A DNA stretch of 64,000 bases. Source: Kribbella sindirgiensis (lineage in GTDB: Bacteria > Actinomycetota > Actinomycetes > Propionibacteriales > Kribbellaceae). The notes beneath the pieces are model-generated. The model made no database searches and was not told where the DNA came from. It saw nothing but the letters and a program-made list of their open reading frames with translations. The position numbers and the translations under genes are program-made. Numbering within the stretch: position 1 is the first letter of the stretch; each line of letters opens with the position of its first letter. Of this stretch, positions 8,064-16,208 are shown piece after piece. The stretch covers positions 186,001-250,000 of the forward strand of contig NZ_SJKA01000004.1 of assembly GCF_004331435.1 (NCBI RefSeq), written 5' to 3'.

Positions 8064-8882
8064 TCAGCCTTTGACGCCGGACGACAGGTTGGTCGAGATG
8101 AACCGGCGCTGGAAGATGATGAACAGGGTCACCGCGGGTGCGGCGAGGACGCAGGCGCCCGCGAGCACAGCGCCGAACGGGTTCGCGGCACGTGCGGACA
8201 CAGTGGTCAGGTAGTTGGACAGCGAGACCGCGAGCGGTTGCAGGTCCTGCTGCTTGGTGATGAGGAAAGGCCACAGGAATTCGTTCCACGGCCCGATGAA
8301 CGTGAGCAGCACACCGGTCAGCAGGGCCGGCCGCACCAGCGGTACGGCGACCCGCCAGAGGATGCTCAGCTCCGACGCCCCGTCGATCCGCGCCGCGTCG
8401 AACAGCTCGGCCGGCAACTGCAGGAAATACTGCCGGAAAACGAAGACCGCGGTGGAGTTGATCAGGAACGGCAGGATCATCCCGAGATAGGAATCCGCCA
8501 GCCCGTAACTGCGCACGATCAGCACGTACAGCGGGATCGTCAGCAACTGGAACGGCACGACCTGGATCAGCAGCATCAGGTTGAACACCAGGCCGCGCCC
8601 GCGGAACTGCAGCCGGGCCAGCGCGTACCCGGCGAGTACCCCGAACACGAGCGTCCCGAGGATCACGCCGCCGGTGAAGATCCCGGAGTTGAGCAACGAC
8701 CGGCCGAGATGGATCGCCTGGTTGATCTCGGCGTAGTTGTGCCCCGTCAAATTGCCGGGCGACGGAAATGCTCCGGAAACCGACGGATCCGGCTCGGCCT
8801 GCAGGGAGCCGATCAGCATGTAGTAGAAGGGAAACAGGAACACGAAGGCCCCGATCAGCAACCCGACGAACTTGAGCTTCAC
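8064..8882 (-). CDS. carbohydrate ABC importer permease, MalG type
   Basis: 272 residues with six predicted membrane helices (the first FVGLLIGAFVFLFPFYYMLI). The cytoplasmic EAA loop is clear: FDAARIDGASELSILWRVAVPLVRP; it docks the ATPase. MalG-type permeases are the second of a CUT1 sugar-importer pair. GTG start, overlapping the upstream permease stop as GTGA. No ATPase gene is present in the operon, so it presumably uses a shared MsiK-like ATPase encoded elsewhere, as is usual in actinomycetes. Neighbouring GH130 suggests an oligomannoside or related substrate. Confidence 0.92.
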   Translation of the reverse strand: MKLKFVGLLIGAFVFLFPFYYMLIGSLQAEPDPSVSGAFPSPGNLTGHNYAEINQAIHLGRSLLNSGIFTGGVILGTLVFGVLAGYALARLQFRGRGLVFNLMLLIQVVPFQLLTIPLYVLIVRSYGLADSYLGMILPFLINSTAVFVFRQYFLQLPAELFDAARIDGASELSILWRVAVPLVRPALLTGVLLTFIGPWNEFLWPFLITKQQDLQPLAVSLSNYLTTVSARAANPFGAVLAGACVLAAPAVTLFIIFQRRFISTNLSSGVKG

Positions 8883-9778
8883 GACTCCTCCTTCCCCACG
8901 AAACGCCGTTCGATCAACGCGAGCAAGAGCACTCCGATGACGAGCAGCACACCGATCGCCGAGCCCACGTCAGGGTTACCCTGCTCGATCCCGCGCTGGT
9001 ACATGATCAGAACCGGCGAGGCGGAAGCGCCGTCCGGTCCGCCGCCTCCGGTCAGCAGGTAGGGCTCGGTGAACAGGTTCGCGCCGGTCACGGTGGCGAG
9101 CAGCACGACGAGCGTCGTCGCCGGCCGGACACCCGGAACGGTCACGTTCAGAAACGATTTCCACCGTCCGGCACCGTCCATCGACGCGGCCTCGTACAGG
9201 TCCTTGGACACGTTCTGCAGCGCGGCCAGGTAGAGCAGGATGAAGAAGCCGAGTTGTTTCCACGTGACGTAGATGGCGACCGTCGGCATCGCCAACGACG
9301 AGTTCACCAACCAGGACGGATCAGGCGCGAGCGGACCGAGGACGGAGTTGACCAGGCCGTTGGAGTTGAACAGGAACAGCCACACGCCGACGACCGCGAC
9401 GGACGCCGTGACGTACGGGACGTAGTACGAGACCCGGAAGAACGTCCGCCACCGGATCGCCGCATTCAGCGCGTTCGCGAGCAGCAGCGACAGCACGACC
9501 GTCAGCGGAACGTTGATCACCAGAAACACCAGAACGTTTCCGAACGCCCGCCGGACCGCCGGATCCGACAGCACCGTCACGTAGTTGTCGAACCCGACGA
9601 ACGGCCGGTCCACGATCGCCCCGGGCGCCGCGAAGAAGTAGTCGTGGAACGACATGTAGACCGCGAACCCGAGCGGATACGCGAACACAGCCGCCAGGAA
9701 AACGACGTACGGAGTAACGAACGCGGTCCCGACCGGATGCTCACCGAGGATCCGGCCGAGCGGACCACGCGACCTCAT
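8879..9778 (-). CDS. carbohydrate ABC importer permease, MalF type
   Basis: 299 residues, about six membrane helices, with the EAA loop YEAASMDGAGRWKSFLNVTV toward the C-terminus. It pairs with the downstream MalG-type permease to form the membrane channel of a CUT1 importer. Its ATG overlaps the binding-protein stop (ATGA) and its stop overlaps the next GTG, so all three transporter genes are translationally coupled. The C-terminus is basic (IERRFVGKEES). Confidence 0.92.
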   Translation of the reverse strand: MRSRGPLGRILGEHPVGTAFVTPYVVFLAAVFAYPLGFAVYMSFHDYFFAAPGAIVDRPFVGFDNYVTVLSDPAVRRAFGNVLVFLVINVPLTVVLSLLLANALNAAIRWRTFFRVSYYVPYVTASVAVVGVWLFLFNSNGLVNSVLGPLAPDPSWLVNSSLAMPTVAIYVTWKQLGFFILLYLAALQNVSKDLYEAASMDGAGRWKSFLNVTVPGVRPATTLVVLLATVTGANLFTEPYLLTGGGGPDGASASPVLIMYQRGIEQGNPDVGSAIGVLLVIGVLLLALIERRFVGKEES

Positions 9779-11043
9779 GACTGCTTGACGAGTTGGTCGA
9801 CCTTCTGGGCGGCGCCGTCGAGGGCTGAGCCGGTGTCTTCCTGGCCGAAGATCACGGACTTGGAGTAGGCGTCGCGGAAGGTCTGCCAGATCGTGATCGA
9901 GTTCGGCACGTTCGGGACCTCGACGGTCCGGGACGCCTGGTCCGCGAACGTCTTGTACGCGGGGTTCTTCGCGAAGTAGTCGGCGTACGTCGACGCGACG
10001 TCCTTGCGCAGCGGCATCTGCCCGGTCGCGGCCAGGAACTTTCCGTCCTGGTCCTTGCTGGTCGCGAACTTCAGCACGTCCGACGCCGTTCCGCGGTTCT
10101 TGCAGGCGGAGTACATGGCAACGTTCTTGGCATCGGAAAACGTGTGAATTTCGTCCGCCGGCTTACCCGACGACGTCGGCACGGGGACGACACCCCAGTC
10201 GACCTTGCCCTTGTACGTCGCGATCGCCCACGGACCCACCACAGCCATCGCCGCCGTACCGTCCACGAACGCGTCCCCGGTGTACTTCTCCTGCGACGCC
10301 AGCTTCTCCTTGTACATCGTCCGCCAGAAGTCAGCGACCTTCTTGCCCTCGTCGGACGCGAACGTCGCCTTGCCGTCGGCCACCAGCTGCTTGCCGCCGC
10401 TCTCGGCCGCGTACAACGGGTAGAAGTCGAACCAGGACTGATAGAACTCGTTGCTCGGCGCCGGGTAGATCGCGAACTTCGCGGCCTTCGACGCGACCAC
10501 CTTGCGCGACGCGGCGAGGAACTCGTCGTACGTCTTCAGCGAAGGATCGGTGATACCGGCCTTCGCGAAGATCTTCTTGTTGTAGAAGATCATCACCGGG
10601 TTCGACTTCCACGGCAGCTGGTAGTACTTGCCGTCCGCGGACTTGTACTGCTGCGCGACGTCCCCGGACCGCTCCTCGATGTAGGACGCGTCCAGCGGCA
10701 CCAGACCGCCCTGCTTCTGGAACTGCGAGACCGACGCCGGCGAGGTGTTGAAGATCAGGCACGGCGCGTTCCCCGCGGTGATCGCGGCGCCGATCACCTC
10801 CTCCGACGACTTCCCGGTCGGGATCTCCTGGGCGGTGACCTTCTGGTCGGCGTGCTCGGCGTTCCAGGCCGCGACCATCTGCTTGCCCCAGGCCACTTCC
10901 TCGGCGTTGTTCGAGTACCAGATCGTGATCGGTCCGCGGGCCTGGGCCGCGGTGTCGGCGTCACCAGCGCCGTCACCGCCGCTCCCGCACGCGGCGAGTG
11001 AACCGGCCAGAACCACGGCCAGCAATCCAGCTTGCACCTTCAT
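9775..11043 (-). CDS. sugar-binding lipoprotein of ABC importer
   Basis: 422 residues. A lipoprotein signal with lipobox LAAC and the lipidated Cys at residue 19 anchors it outside the membrane. The body is a bacterial extracellular solute-binding protein, family 1 (KIFAKAGITDPSLKTYDEFL, then AMAVVGPWAIATYKGKVDWG). AGGAGG lies six bases before the ATG, which overlaps the lacI stop. It captures the ligand for the two permeases downstream. The ligand is inferred, from GH130, to be a mannoside or related oligosaccharide. Confidence 0.93.
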   Translation of the reverse strand: MKVQAGLLAVVLAGSLAACGSGGDGAGDADTAAQARGPITIWYSNNAEEVAWGKQMVAAWNAEHADQKVTAQEIPTGKSSEEVIGAAITAGNAPCLIFNTSPASVSQFQKQGGLVPLDASYIEERSGDVAQQYKSADGKYYQLPWKSNPVMIFYNKKIFAKAGITDPSLKTYDEFLAASRKVVASKAAKFAIYPAPSNEFYQSWFDFYPLYAAESGGKQLVADGKATFASDEGKKVADFWRTMYKEKLASQEKYTGDAFVDGTAAMAVVGPWAIATYKGKVDWGVVPVPTSSGKPADEIHTFSDAKNVAMYSACKNRGTASDVLKFATSKDQDGKFLAATGQMPLRKDVASTYADYFAKNPAYKTFADQASRTVEVPNVPNSITIWQTFRDAYSKSVIFGQEDTGSALDGAAQKVDQLVKQS

Positions 11044-12065
11044 CGTGTTCCTCCTAAGCGGGCAGTGGAGCGGCGGACGACGAGTTCCGCGGGCGGCAGC
11101 TCGACGTCGGGTACGTCGGTCTCGCCGTCGACGACCCGGTTGAGGGTCTGGGCCGCCGTCTCGCCGAAGCGGAACGGGTCGGCGCGGACCGTGGTCAGGC
11201 CGGGATGCACGTACTCGGCGAGCTCGCTGTCGTCGAAGCCGGCGATGCTCAGGTCGTCCGGCACGGTCAGGCCCGCGGCCTGGGCGGCACCGAGGCCCGC
11301 GATCGCCATCCGGTCGTTCGCGTAGACGATGGCGGTCGGCGGCTCCGGCAGCGCGAGCAGCCGCCGGGTGGCCTCGATCCCGCCGGCCGCCGTGAAGTCA
11401 CCGGTCTCGACCGCGAGCGGCTCCAGACCAGCAGCAGCCAGTGTCTCGACGAAGGCGGTGGAGCGCGCCGTCGCGTGCACGAACGCGGGCGGGCCGGCGA
11501 CGTGCGCGATCCGGGTGTGGCCGAGCTCGAGCAGGTGCTCGACGACCGCCCCCGTACCAGGTCGGTCGTCGAGGGTGACCGCCGGGAACGGCGAGTCCCC
11601 GTCCGGCCGGTTCAGGGTGACCGCCGGCAGACCGAGCTCGACCAGCAGGTCGATCCGCGGGTCGTCGTGCCGGAGGTCGGACAGGAACACCCCGTCGACC
11701 CGCGCGTCCTGCGCGAGCCGCTGGTACCCGTCGGCCTCCGAGCCGTCCGCGACCACCTGCAGCACCAGGGCCTGACCGCGCGTCGACAGCACGCTCTCGA
11801 CGCCGGCGATGAACGCCGGGAAGAACGGGTCCGACGACAGCACGGCCGGATCCCGGGTGATCACCAGGCCGAGCGCGAACGCCTTCGAGACCGACAGCGA
11901 TCGCGCGCGGTTGCTCGGCCGCCAGCCGAGCTCGTCGGCGGCCGCGAGGATCTTGTCCACGGTCGGCTGCGCCAGCCCGGGGCGCCCGTTGAGCGCGAAC
12001 GACACCGAGCCCTTGGACACGCCGGCCCGGCGCGCCACATCCGCGATCGTCGGCCGTTTCGTCAC
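11040..12065 (-). CDS. LacI-family repressor
   Basis: About 341 residues. I chose the GTG at 12065 (VTKRPTIADVARRAGVSKGS) because AAACGGAGG stands six bases upstream and the LacI helix-turn-helix begins at once; an ATG at 12098 would place coding sequence over two operator palindromes. Residues 5-50 are the HTH and hinge; the rest is a periplasmic-binding-like sensor domain (VDGVFLSDLRHDDPR, TAIVYANDRMAIAGLGAAQA). It is the first gene of the importer operon, so it probably represses its own operon through the tandem sites at 12077-12113 and may also affect the divergent GH114 operon. The inducer is probably a sugar from these pathways. Confidence 0.93.
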   Translation of the reverse strand: MTKRPTIADVARRAGVSKGSVSFALNGRPGLAQPTVDKILAAADELGWRPSNRARSLSVSKAFALGLVITRDPAVLSSDPFFPAFIAGVESVLSTRGQALVLQVVADGSEADGYQRLAQDARVDGVFLSDLRHDDPRIDLLVELGLPAVTLNRPDGDSPFPAVTLDDRPGTGAVVEHLLELGHTRIAHVAGPPAFVHATARSTAFVETLAAAGLEPLAVETGDFTAAGGIEATRRLLALPEPPTAIVYANDRMAIAGLGAAQAAGLTVPDDLSIAGFDDSELAEYVHPGLTTVRADPFRFGETAAQTLNRVVDGETDVPDVELPPAELVVRRSTARLGGTR

Positions 12066-12076
12066 TCGATCCTCCG

Positions 12077-12092
12077 TTTTAACCGGTTTAAA
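12077..12092. promoter_or_regulatory. LacI operator 1
   Basis: Sequence ttttaaccggtttaaa, a near-palindrome centred on CpG-containing CCGG (7 of 8 half-site positions match). It lies 12 bases upstream of the lacI start and is AT-rich within GC-rich DNA. CCGG- or CG-centred palindromes are typical LacI/GalR operators. Confidence 0.85.
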
Positions 12093-12097
12093 GAGCA

Positions 12098-12113
12098 TCT
12101 AAACCGGTTTAAA
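12098..12113. promoter_or_regulatory. LacI operator 2
   Basis: Sequence tctaaaccggtttaaa, the same palindrome as operator 1 with one half-site mismatch. Its centre is 21 bp from that of operator 1, two helical turns, so two dimers or one tetramer could bind the same DNA face. Confidence 0.85.
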
Positions 12114-12192
12114 GCCGAGCTGTCAAGATCTCGCGTGCTGCGCAGTACCGCAATCTCCGGGCAGTTCCGCGCACTCGTTTGCAGCCGATCGC

Positions 12193-12220
12193 TTGACGGG
12201 CGCGCCCGGCGAGCGATTCA
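12193..12220 (+). promoter_or_regulatory. possible promoter of the GH114 operon
   Basis: TTGACG at 12193-12198, 16 bases, then GATTCA at 12215-12220, a partial match to the housekeeping sigma consensus. It stands 120 bases before the GH114 start. This is the only candidate I found between lacI and GH114, and it is weak. Confidence 0.3.
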
Positions 12221-12271
12221 CTGGTCCGCAGTGACGCACCCAGCCGGTACCAGGCCGACGGCCTGAAGTCC

Positions 12272-12322
12272 GGTTTCCCGGCGCCAGGGTGGTGAGAAAC
12301 CCGAGGCGGGGTCGCGTCCCCG
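12272..12322 (+). promoter_or_regulatory. two-hairpin leader of the GH114 gene
   Basis: Two inverted repeats lie directly before the ribosome site (GGAG, 12331): GGTTTC (12272-12277) with GAAACC (12296-12301), and CGGGG (12307-12311) with CCCCG (12318-12322), loop tcgcgt. They would fold in the 5' leader of the mRNA. I could not match them to a known riboswitch class. Confidence 0.4.
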
Positions 12323-12339
12323 GGACCGATGGAGCAATC

Positions 12340-13143
12340 GTGTCCAGACTCACCCGCCGCCTGCTGGTAGCAGCCGCGGCCACCGCCCTCGCAGTCACCG
12401 CGTCCACTCTCACCCGAACCCCCGCCGATGCGGCCGTCACGCTCCCGCCGGCGCACGCGAAGTTCGACTACCAGATCGGCGGCGCGTACACCCCGCCCGC
12501 CGGCGTCCAGGTCGTCACCCGCGACCGGACCGCCGCACCGGCGACCGGGCTCTACAACATCTGCTACGTCAACGCCTTTCAGGTCCAGCCCGGTGAACAG
12601 GGCCAGTGGGCCTCCGACCTGCTGCTCCGCGATGCCAAGGGCAACCTGGTGATCGACGAGGACTGGGGCGAACCGCTCCTCGACCTCCGAACGGCGGACC
12701 AGCGGACCCGGATCGCGGCCAAGGTCAACGGCTGGATCGACGGCTGCGCCGCCAAGGGCTACCAGGCGATCGAGCCCGACAACTACGACAGCTACACCCG
12801 CTCGAAGAACCTTCTCACCGCCGGCCAGGCGAAGGCGTACCTGACCTTGCTGGCCACCCACGCACACGGCAAGAGCCTCGCCATCGGCCAGAAGAACACG
12901 GTCGAACTGGCCGGCGCCCGATCCACGGTCGGCCTCGACTTCGCGGTCGCCGAGGAATGCGGCCAGTACGACGAGTGCGGCGACTACGTGGATGCCTTCG
13001 GCAACAACGTGATCGTCGTCGAGTACACCGACAACGGTCGGCGGAAAGCGTGTTCGCAGTACGGCGGCACGCTGTCGATCGTGCAGCGCGATGTGGACGT
13101 CTCCGTCCCGGGCGACTCCGGGTACGTCCGCAAGACCTGCTGA
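12340..13143 (+). CDS. secreted GH114 endo-alpha-1,4-polygalactosaminidase
   Basis: 267 residues from the GTG at 12340, preceded by GGAG with five-base spacing; an upstream ATG (12289) would lie over the leader hairpins. The signal peptide is VSRLTRRLLVAAAATALAVT with a cut near ADAA (residue 32). The mature part is a GH114-type TIM barrel: LYNICYVNAFQV, DLRTADQRTRIAAKVNGWID, then YQAIEPDNYDSY (Asp147 in the conserved DN motif) and AVAEECGQYDEC (Glu205/206). GH114 enzymes cut alpha-1,4-linked galactosamine polymers; fungal Ega3 acts on galactosaminogalactan. It is the first gene of a six-gene operon with importer, kinase and GH4. Specificity inferred from family. Confidence 0.85.
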   Translation: MSRLTRRLLVAAAATALAVTASTLTRTPADAAVTLPPAHAKFDYQIGGAYTPPAGVQVVTRDRTAAPATGLYNICYVNAFQVQPGEQGQWASDLLLRDAKGNLVIDEDWGEPLLDLRTADQRTRIAAKVNGWIDGCAAKGYQAIEPDNYDSYTRSKNLLTAGQAKAYLTLLATHAHGKSLAIGQKNTVELAGARSTVGLDFAVAEECGQYDECGDYVDAFGNNVIVVEYTDNGRRKACSQYGGTLSIVQRDVDVSVPGDSGYVRKTC

Positions 13144-13178
13144 AACTCCCTTTCCTCCACCCCTTTCTGGAGACCGTC

Positions 13179-14471
13179 ATGTCTCAGCATGCTCGAAACC
13201 TGTCCCGTCGTGACGTCCTTCGCGCGGCCGCGGCCGTCGCGGCCGTCGGCACCTTGGGCGCCTGCGGGAAGCAGGAGGATCTAAGCGCCGACGGCGTCGT
13301 GACCCTCGACCTCTGGCACGGCCAGGTGGATCTCGGCAAGGCCGCGATCGACTCCCTGATCACCGCGTTCAACCAGTCGCACCCGAAGATCAAGGTGGTG
13401 GGCGGCGGTGGCGGCGTGACCGCGGACAGCATGCTGCAGAAGGTCACCGCGGGCCTGGCGGCGGGGTCCTACCCGGATATCGCGTACATCTTCGGGTCGG
13501 ACCTCGCCAGCCTGACCAAGTCTCCGAAGGTCGCCGATCTGACCGGCAAACTGAAGATCGACGACTACTGGCCGGCCGCGAAGGACGCGGTCAGCGTGAA
13601 GGACAAGGTGCGCGCGGCTCCGGCGCTGCTCGACTCGCTCTGCGTCGTCTACAACAAGAAGCTGTTCGCGGCCGCCGGTGTGGCCCCGCCGAAGGCCGGT
13701 TGGACCTGGGACGATTTCGTTGCCGCTTCCAAGCAACTCACCAACCCGGCCAAGGGGATCTTCGGCACCGGGTGGCCGGGCGTCGGCGACGAGGACACGG
13801 TCTGGCGGATCTGGCCGATGATCTGGGACCTCGGCGGCGATGTGGTCAGCGGCGACGGCAAGAAGGTCGGCTTCGACTCGGTCGGCCAGAAGCCCCTCGA
13901 GACGCTGGACCGGCTGCGCACCGACAAGTCGCTGTACGTCGACCCGAAGCCGGGCAGCGAGCAGCTGTACCAGGTGTTCCTCGGCGGCCGGATGGGAATG
14001 GTTGCCACCGGCCCCTGGCAGCTCCCCGAACTGAAGGACAACGGCCTCGAGTACGGCGTCGCGCCGCTGCCGTCGTACTCCGGGAAGCCGATCACGATCT
14101 CGGGGCCGGACACCTGGACGGTCTTCGACAACGGCAAGGCCAAGGTGCAGGCGGCCACCGAGTTCGTCAGCTGGCTGGCCGAACCGACGCAGGACCTGCA
14201 GTGGGACGTCAAGGGCGGCAGCCTGCCGATCACCAAGGCCACCGCGGAAATGCCTGAATGGAAGAAGCATTCCGCCGCGACGAACGGGCTCGACGTGTTC
14301 GTGGCCGCCCTCGACACCGCGAAGGTACGGCCGACGATCTCGACGTACCCGCAGATCTCGGAGCACATGGGCCAGGCGATCGCCGCCGTACTGCTCGGGA
14401 AGCAGAGCCCCGCGGATGCGTTGAAGCAGGCCGTCGACCAGTGCAACCAGGTGCTGGCGGTGCCGAACTGA
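13179..14471 (+). CDS. sugar-binding lipoprotein of ABC importer
   Basis: 430 residues from the ATG at 13179 (GGAGA five bases upstream). The signal combines a twin-arginine motif (LSRRDVLRAAAAVAAV) with lipobox LGAC (Cys29), so it is probably a Tat-exported lipoprotein. The body is a family 1 solute-binding protein (KLFAAAGVAPPKAGWTWDDF, RMGMVATGPWQLPELKDNGL). It follows GH114 by 35 bases and overlaps the next permease (TGATG). It presumably captures oligosaccharides released by GH114. It is distinct in sequence from the binding protein at 9775-11043. Confidence 0.92.
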   Translation: MSQHARNLSRRDVLRAAAAVAAVGTLGACGKQEDLSADGVVTLDLWHGQVDLGKAAIDSLITAFNQSHPKIKVVGGGGGVTADSMLQKVTAGLAAGSYPDIAYIFGSDLASLTKSPKVADLTGKLKIDDYWPAAKDAVSVKDKVRAAPALLDSLCVVYNKKLFAAAGVAPPKAGWTWDDFVAASKQLTNPAKGIFGTGWPGVGDEDTVWRIWPMIWDLGGDVVSGDGKKVGFDSVGQKPLETLDRLRTDKSLYVDPKPGSEQLYQVFLGGRMGMVATGPWQLPELKDNGLEYGVAPLPSYSGKPITISGPDTWTVFDNGKAKVQAATEFVSWLAEPTQDLQWDVKGGSLPITKATAEMPEWKKHSAATNGLDVFVAALDTAKVRPTISTYPQISEHMGQAIAAVLLGKQSPADALKQAVDQCNQVLAVPN

Positions 14472-15394
14472 TGGCCAGTGTGGTCGGGACGTTCACCGTC
14501 GATCCACGATCCCGGGCGCCGAAGGGGCGGGCGCGCGGTGAAGGTGCGACCGGGTGGGCGTTCGTCAGCCCGTCGGTGCTGATCATTCTCGGACTGAGCG
14601 TCGTACCGGTGCTGTGGTCGTTGCTGTTGTCGTTCCAGGTCAACGACCTGGTGTCGCCGAGCGAGTGGGTCGGGCTGGCGAACTACAAGGCGCTGGTGAA
14701 GGACCCGGCGTTCGGGTCCGCGGTCTCGCACACGCTGATCTACACCGCGCTGTACGTGCCGTTGAGCGTGGTCGCCGGGTTGGGGATCGCGATCGCGCTG
14801 GATCGCAAGATCGCGTTCATCGGGCTGTACCGGACGTTGGTGTTCGTACCGTTCGTGGTGTCGGCGGCGGCGCAGGGCGTGCTGTTCTCGTTCGTGCTGG
14901 ATCCGGAATTCGGTGTCGCGAACTCGTTGCTGCACAAGCTCGGGCTGCCGGCGCAGGGGTTCTTCAGCGATCCCGGTCAGGCGCTGTACCTGCTGGTCGC
15001 GATCTCCTTGTGGAGCGGCACCGGGTTCTGCGTGATCGTCTATCTCGCCGGCCTGCAAGGGGTTTCGAGCGAGCTGGTCGAGGCGGCGCGGATCGACGGC
15101 GCCGGCCGCTGGGGCGTACTGCGGCACGTGACGCTGCCCGCGCTGGCACCGGTGACGATCTTCCTGCTGCTGTTCCAGACCATCAACGCGTTGCAGGTGT
15201 TCGACCTGGTGTTCGTCACCACGAAAGGCGGGCCGCTCGGCTCGACTACGGTGATCGTGTACTTCATCTGGGAGAAGGCGTTCAAGACGTTCACGGCCGG
15301 CTACAGCGCGGCCGCGGCGTACACGCTGGCCGTCGCGTTGCTGGTGATCGGCGGCGCCCTGCAGATCTACCGGAGGCGGGTGGCCGCCCGATGA
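14471..15394 (+). CDS. carbohydrate ABC importer permease, MalF type
   Basis: 307 residues from the ATG at 14471, which shares a base with the binding-protein stop. About six helices; the first is FVSPSVLIILGLSVVPVLWS. EAA loop: LVEAARIDGAGRWGVLRHVT. The positively charged N-terminus (PRSRAPKGRARGEG) lies in the cytoplasm. Partner of the next permease in a CUT1 importer; ATPase not encoded locally. Confidence 0.92.
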   Translation: MASVVGTFTVDPRSRAPKGRARGEGATGWAFVSPSVLIILGLSVVPVLWSLLLSFQVNDLVSPSEWVGLANYKALVKDPAFGSAVSHTLIYTALYVPLSVVAGLGIAIALDRKIAFIGLYRTLVFVPFVVSAAAQGVLFSFVLDPEFGVANSLLHKLGLPAQGFFSDPGQALYLLVAISLWSGTGFCVIVYLAGLQGVSSELVEAARIDGAGRWGVLRHVTLPALAPVTIFLLLFQTINALQVFDLVFVTTKGGPLGSTTVIVYFIWEKAFKTFTAGYSAAAAYTLAVALLVIGGALQIYRRRVAAR

Positions 15395-16203
15395 AGCGAA
15401 TCAGCGGTTGGCACCTCGTCCTCGCCCCGCTGGCGGTGCTGTTCGCGTTGCCGCTGGTCTGGCTGCTGGTCAGCTCGGTGATGAGCAACGCGGAAATCAA
15501 CCGTTTTCCGCCGGCGTTGTGGCCGCACGCGATCAAGCTCGACGGCTACCGGTACGTGCTCGGGAACGCGTTGTTTCCGCGCTGGTTCCTGAATTCCTTC
15601 ATCGTTTCCGCGGTGGCGGTGACGGCGAACCTGGTGCTCGGGTCGCTCGGCGGGTACGCGTTCGCGCGGATCCGGTTCGCCGGGTCGAAGCTGGTCCTCG
15701 GACTGATGCTGGCGACGATGGTGATCCCGTTCCAGCTGACGATGATCCCGACCTTCCTGGTGATGAAGCAGCTCGGCCTGATCGACACGCTTGGCGCGCT
15801 GATCGTGCCGTCGCTGGTGACACCGCTGTCCGTGTTCCTGTTCCGGCAGTTCTTCGTCTCGCTGCCCCGCGAACTCGAGGAAGCGGCCTGGATCGACGGC
15901 TGCGGGCGGCTCCGGATCCTGGTGTCGATCGTGCTGCCGCTCGCGCGGCCGGCGTTGAGCACCGTCGCCGTACTGACGTTCCTCGCGACCTGGAACGACC
16001 TGACCTGGCCGCTGATCGCGATCAACAGCGACTCCACCTACACCCTCCAGCTGGGACTCACCACGTTCCAGGGACAGCACCACACCCAGTGGTCGGCCGT
16101 GATGGCCGGCAACGTCATCACCGTGCTGCCCGTCCTGCTGGGGTTCCTCCTGGCCCAGAAGGCGTTCATCCGCTCGCTGGCCTCCACCGGACTCAAAGGC
16201 TGA
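15391..16203 (+). CDS. carbohydrate ABC importer permease, MalG type
   Basis: 270 residues, ATG overlapping the previous stop (ATGA). Six helices, EAA loop LEEAAWIDGCGRLRILVSIV, and the typical MalG ending (AQKAFIRSLASTGLKG). With the MalF-type partner it forms the importer channel for the GH114/GH4 pathway. It lies five bases before the PfkB kinase gene. Confidence 0.92.
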   Translation: MKRISGWHLVLAPLAVLFALPLVWLLVSSVMSNAEINRFPPALWPHAIKLDGYRYVLGNALFPRWFLNSFIVSAVAVTANLVLGSLGGYAFARIRFAGSKLVLGLMLATMVIPFQLTMIPTFLVMKQLGLIDTLGALIVPSLVTPLSVFLFRQFFVSLPRELEEAAWIDGCGRLRILVSIVLPLARPALSTVAVLTFLATWNDLTWPLIAINSDSTYTLQLGLTTFQGQHHTQWSAVMAGNVITVLPVLLGFLLAQKAFIRSLASTGLKG

Positions 16204-16208
16204 CCAGA

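Noticed and set aside
12066..12098. longer LacI start at ATG 12098
   Set aside because: It would put an operator palindrome in the coding region and lacks a ribosome site; GTG 12065 has AAACGGAGG and begins at the HTH.
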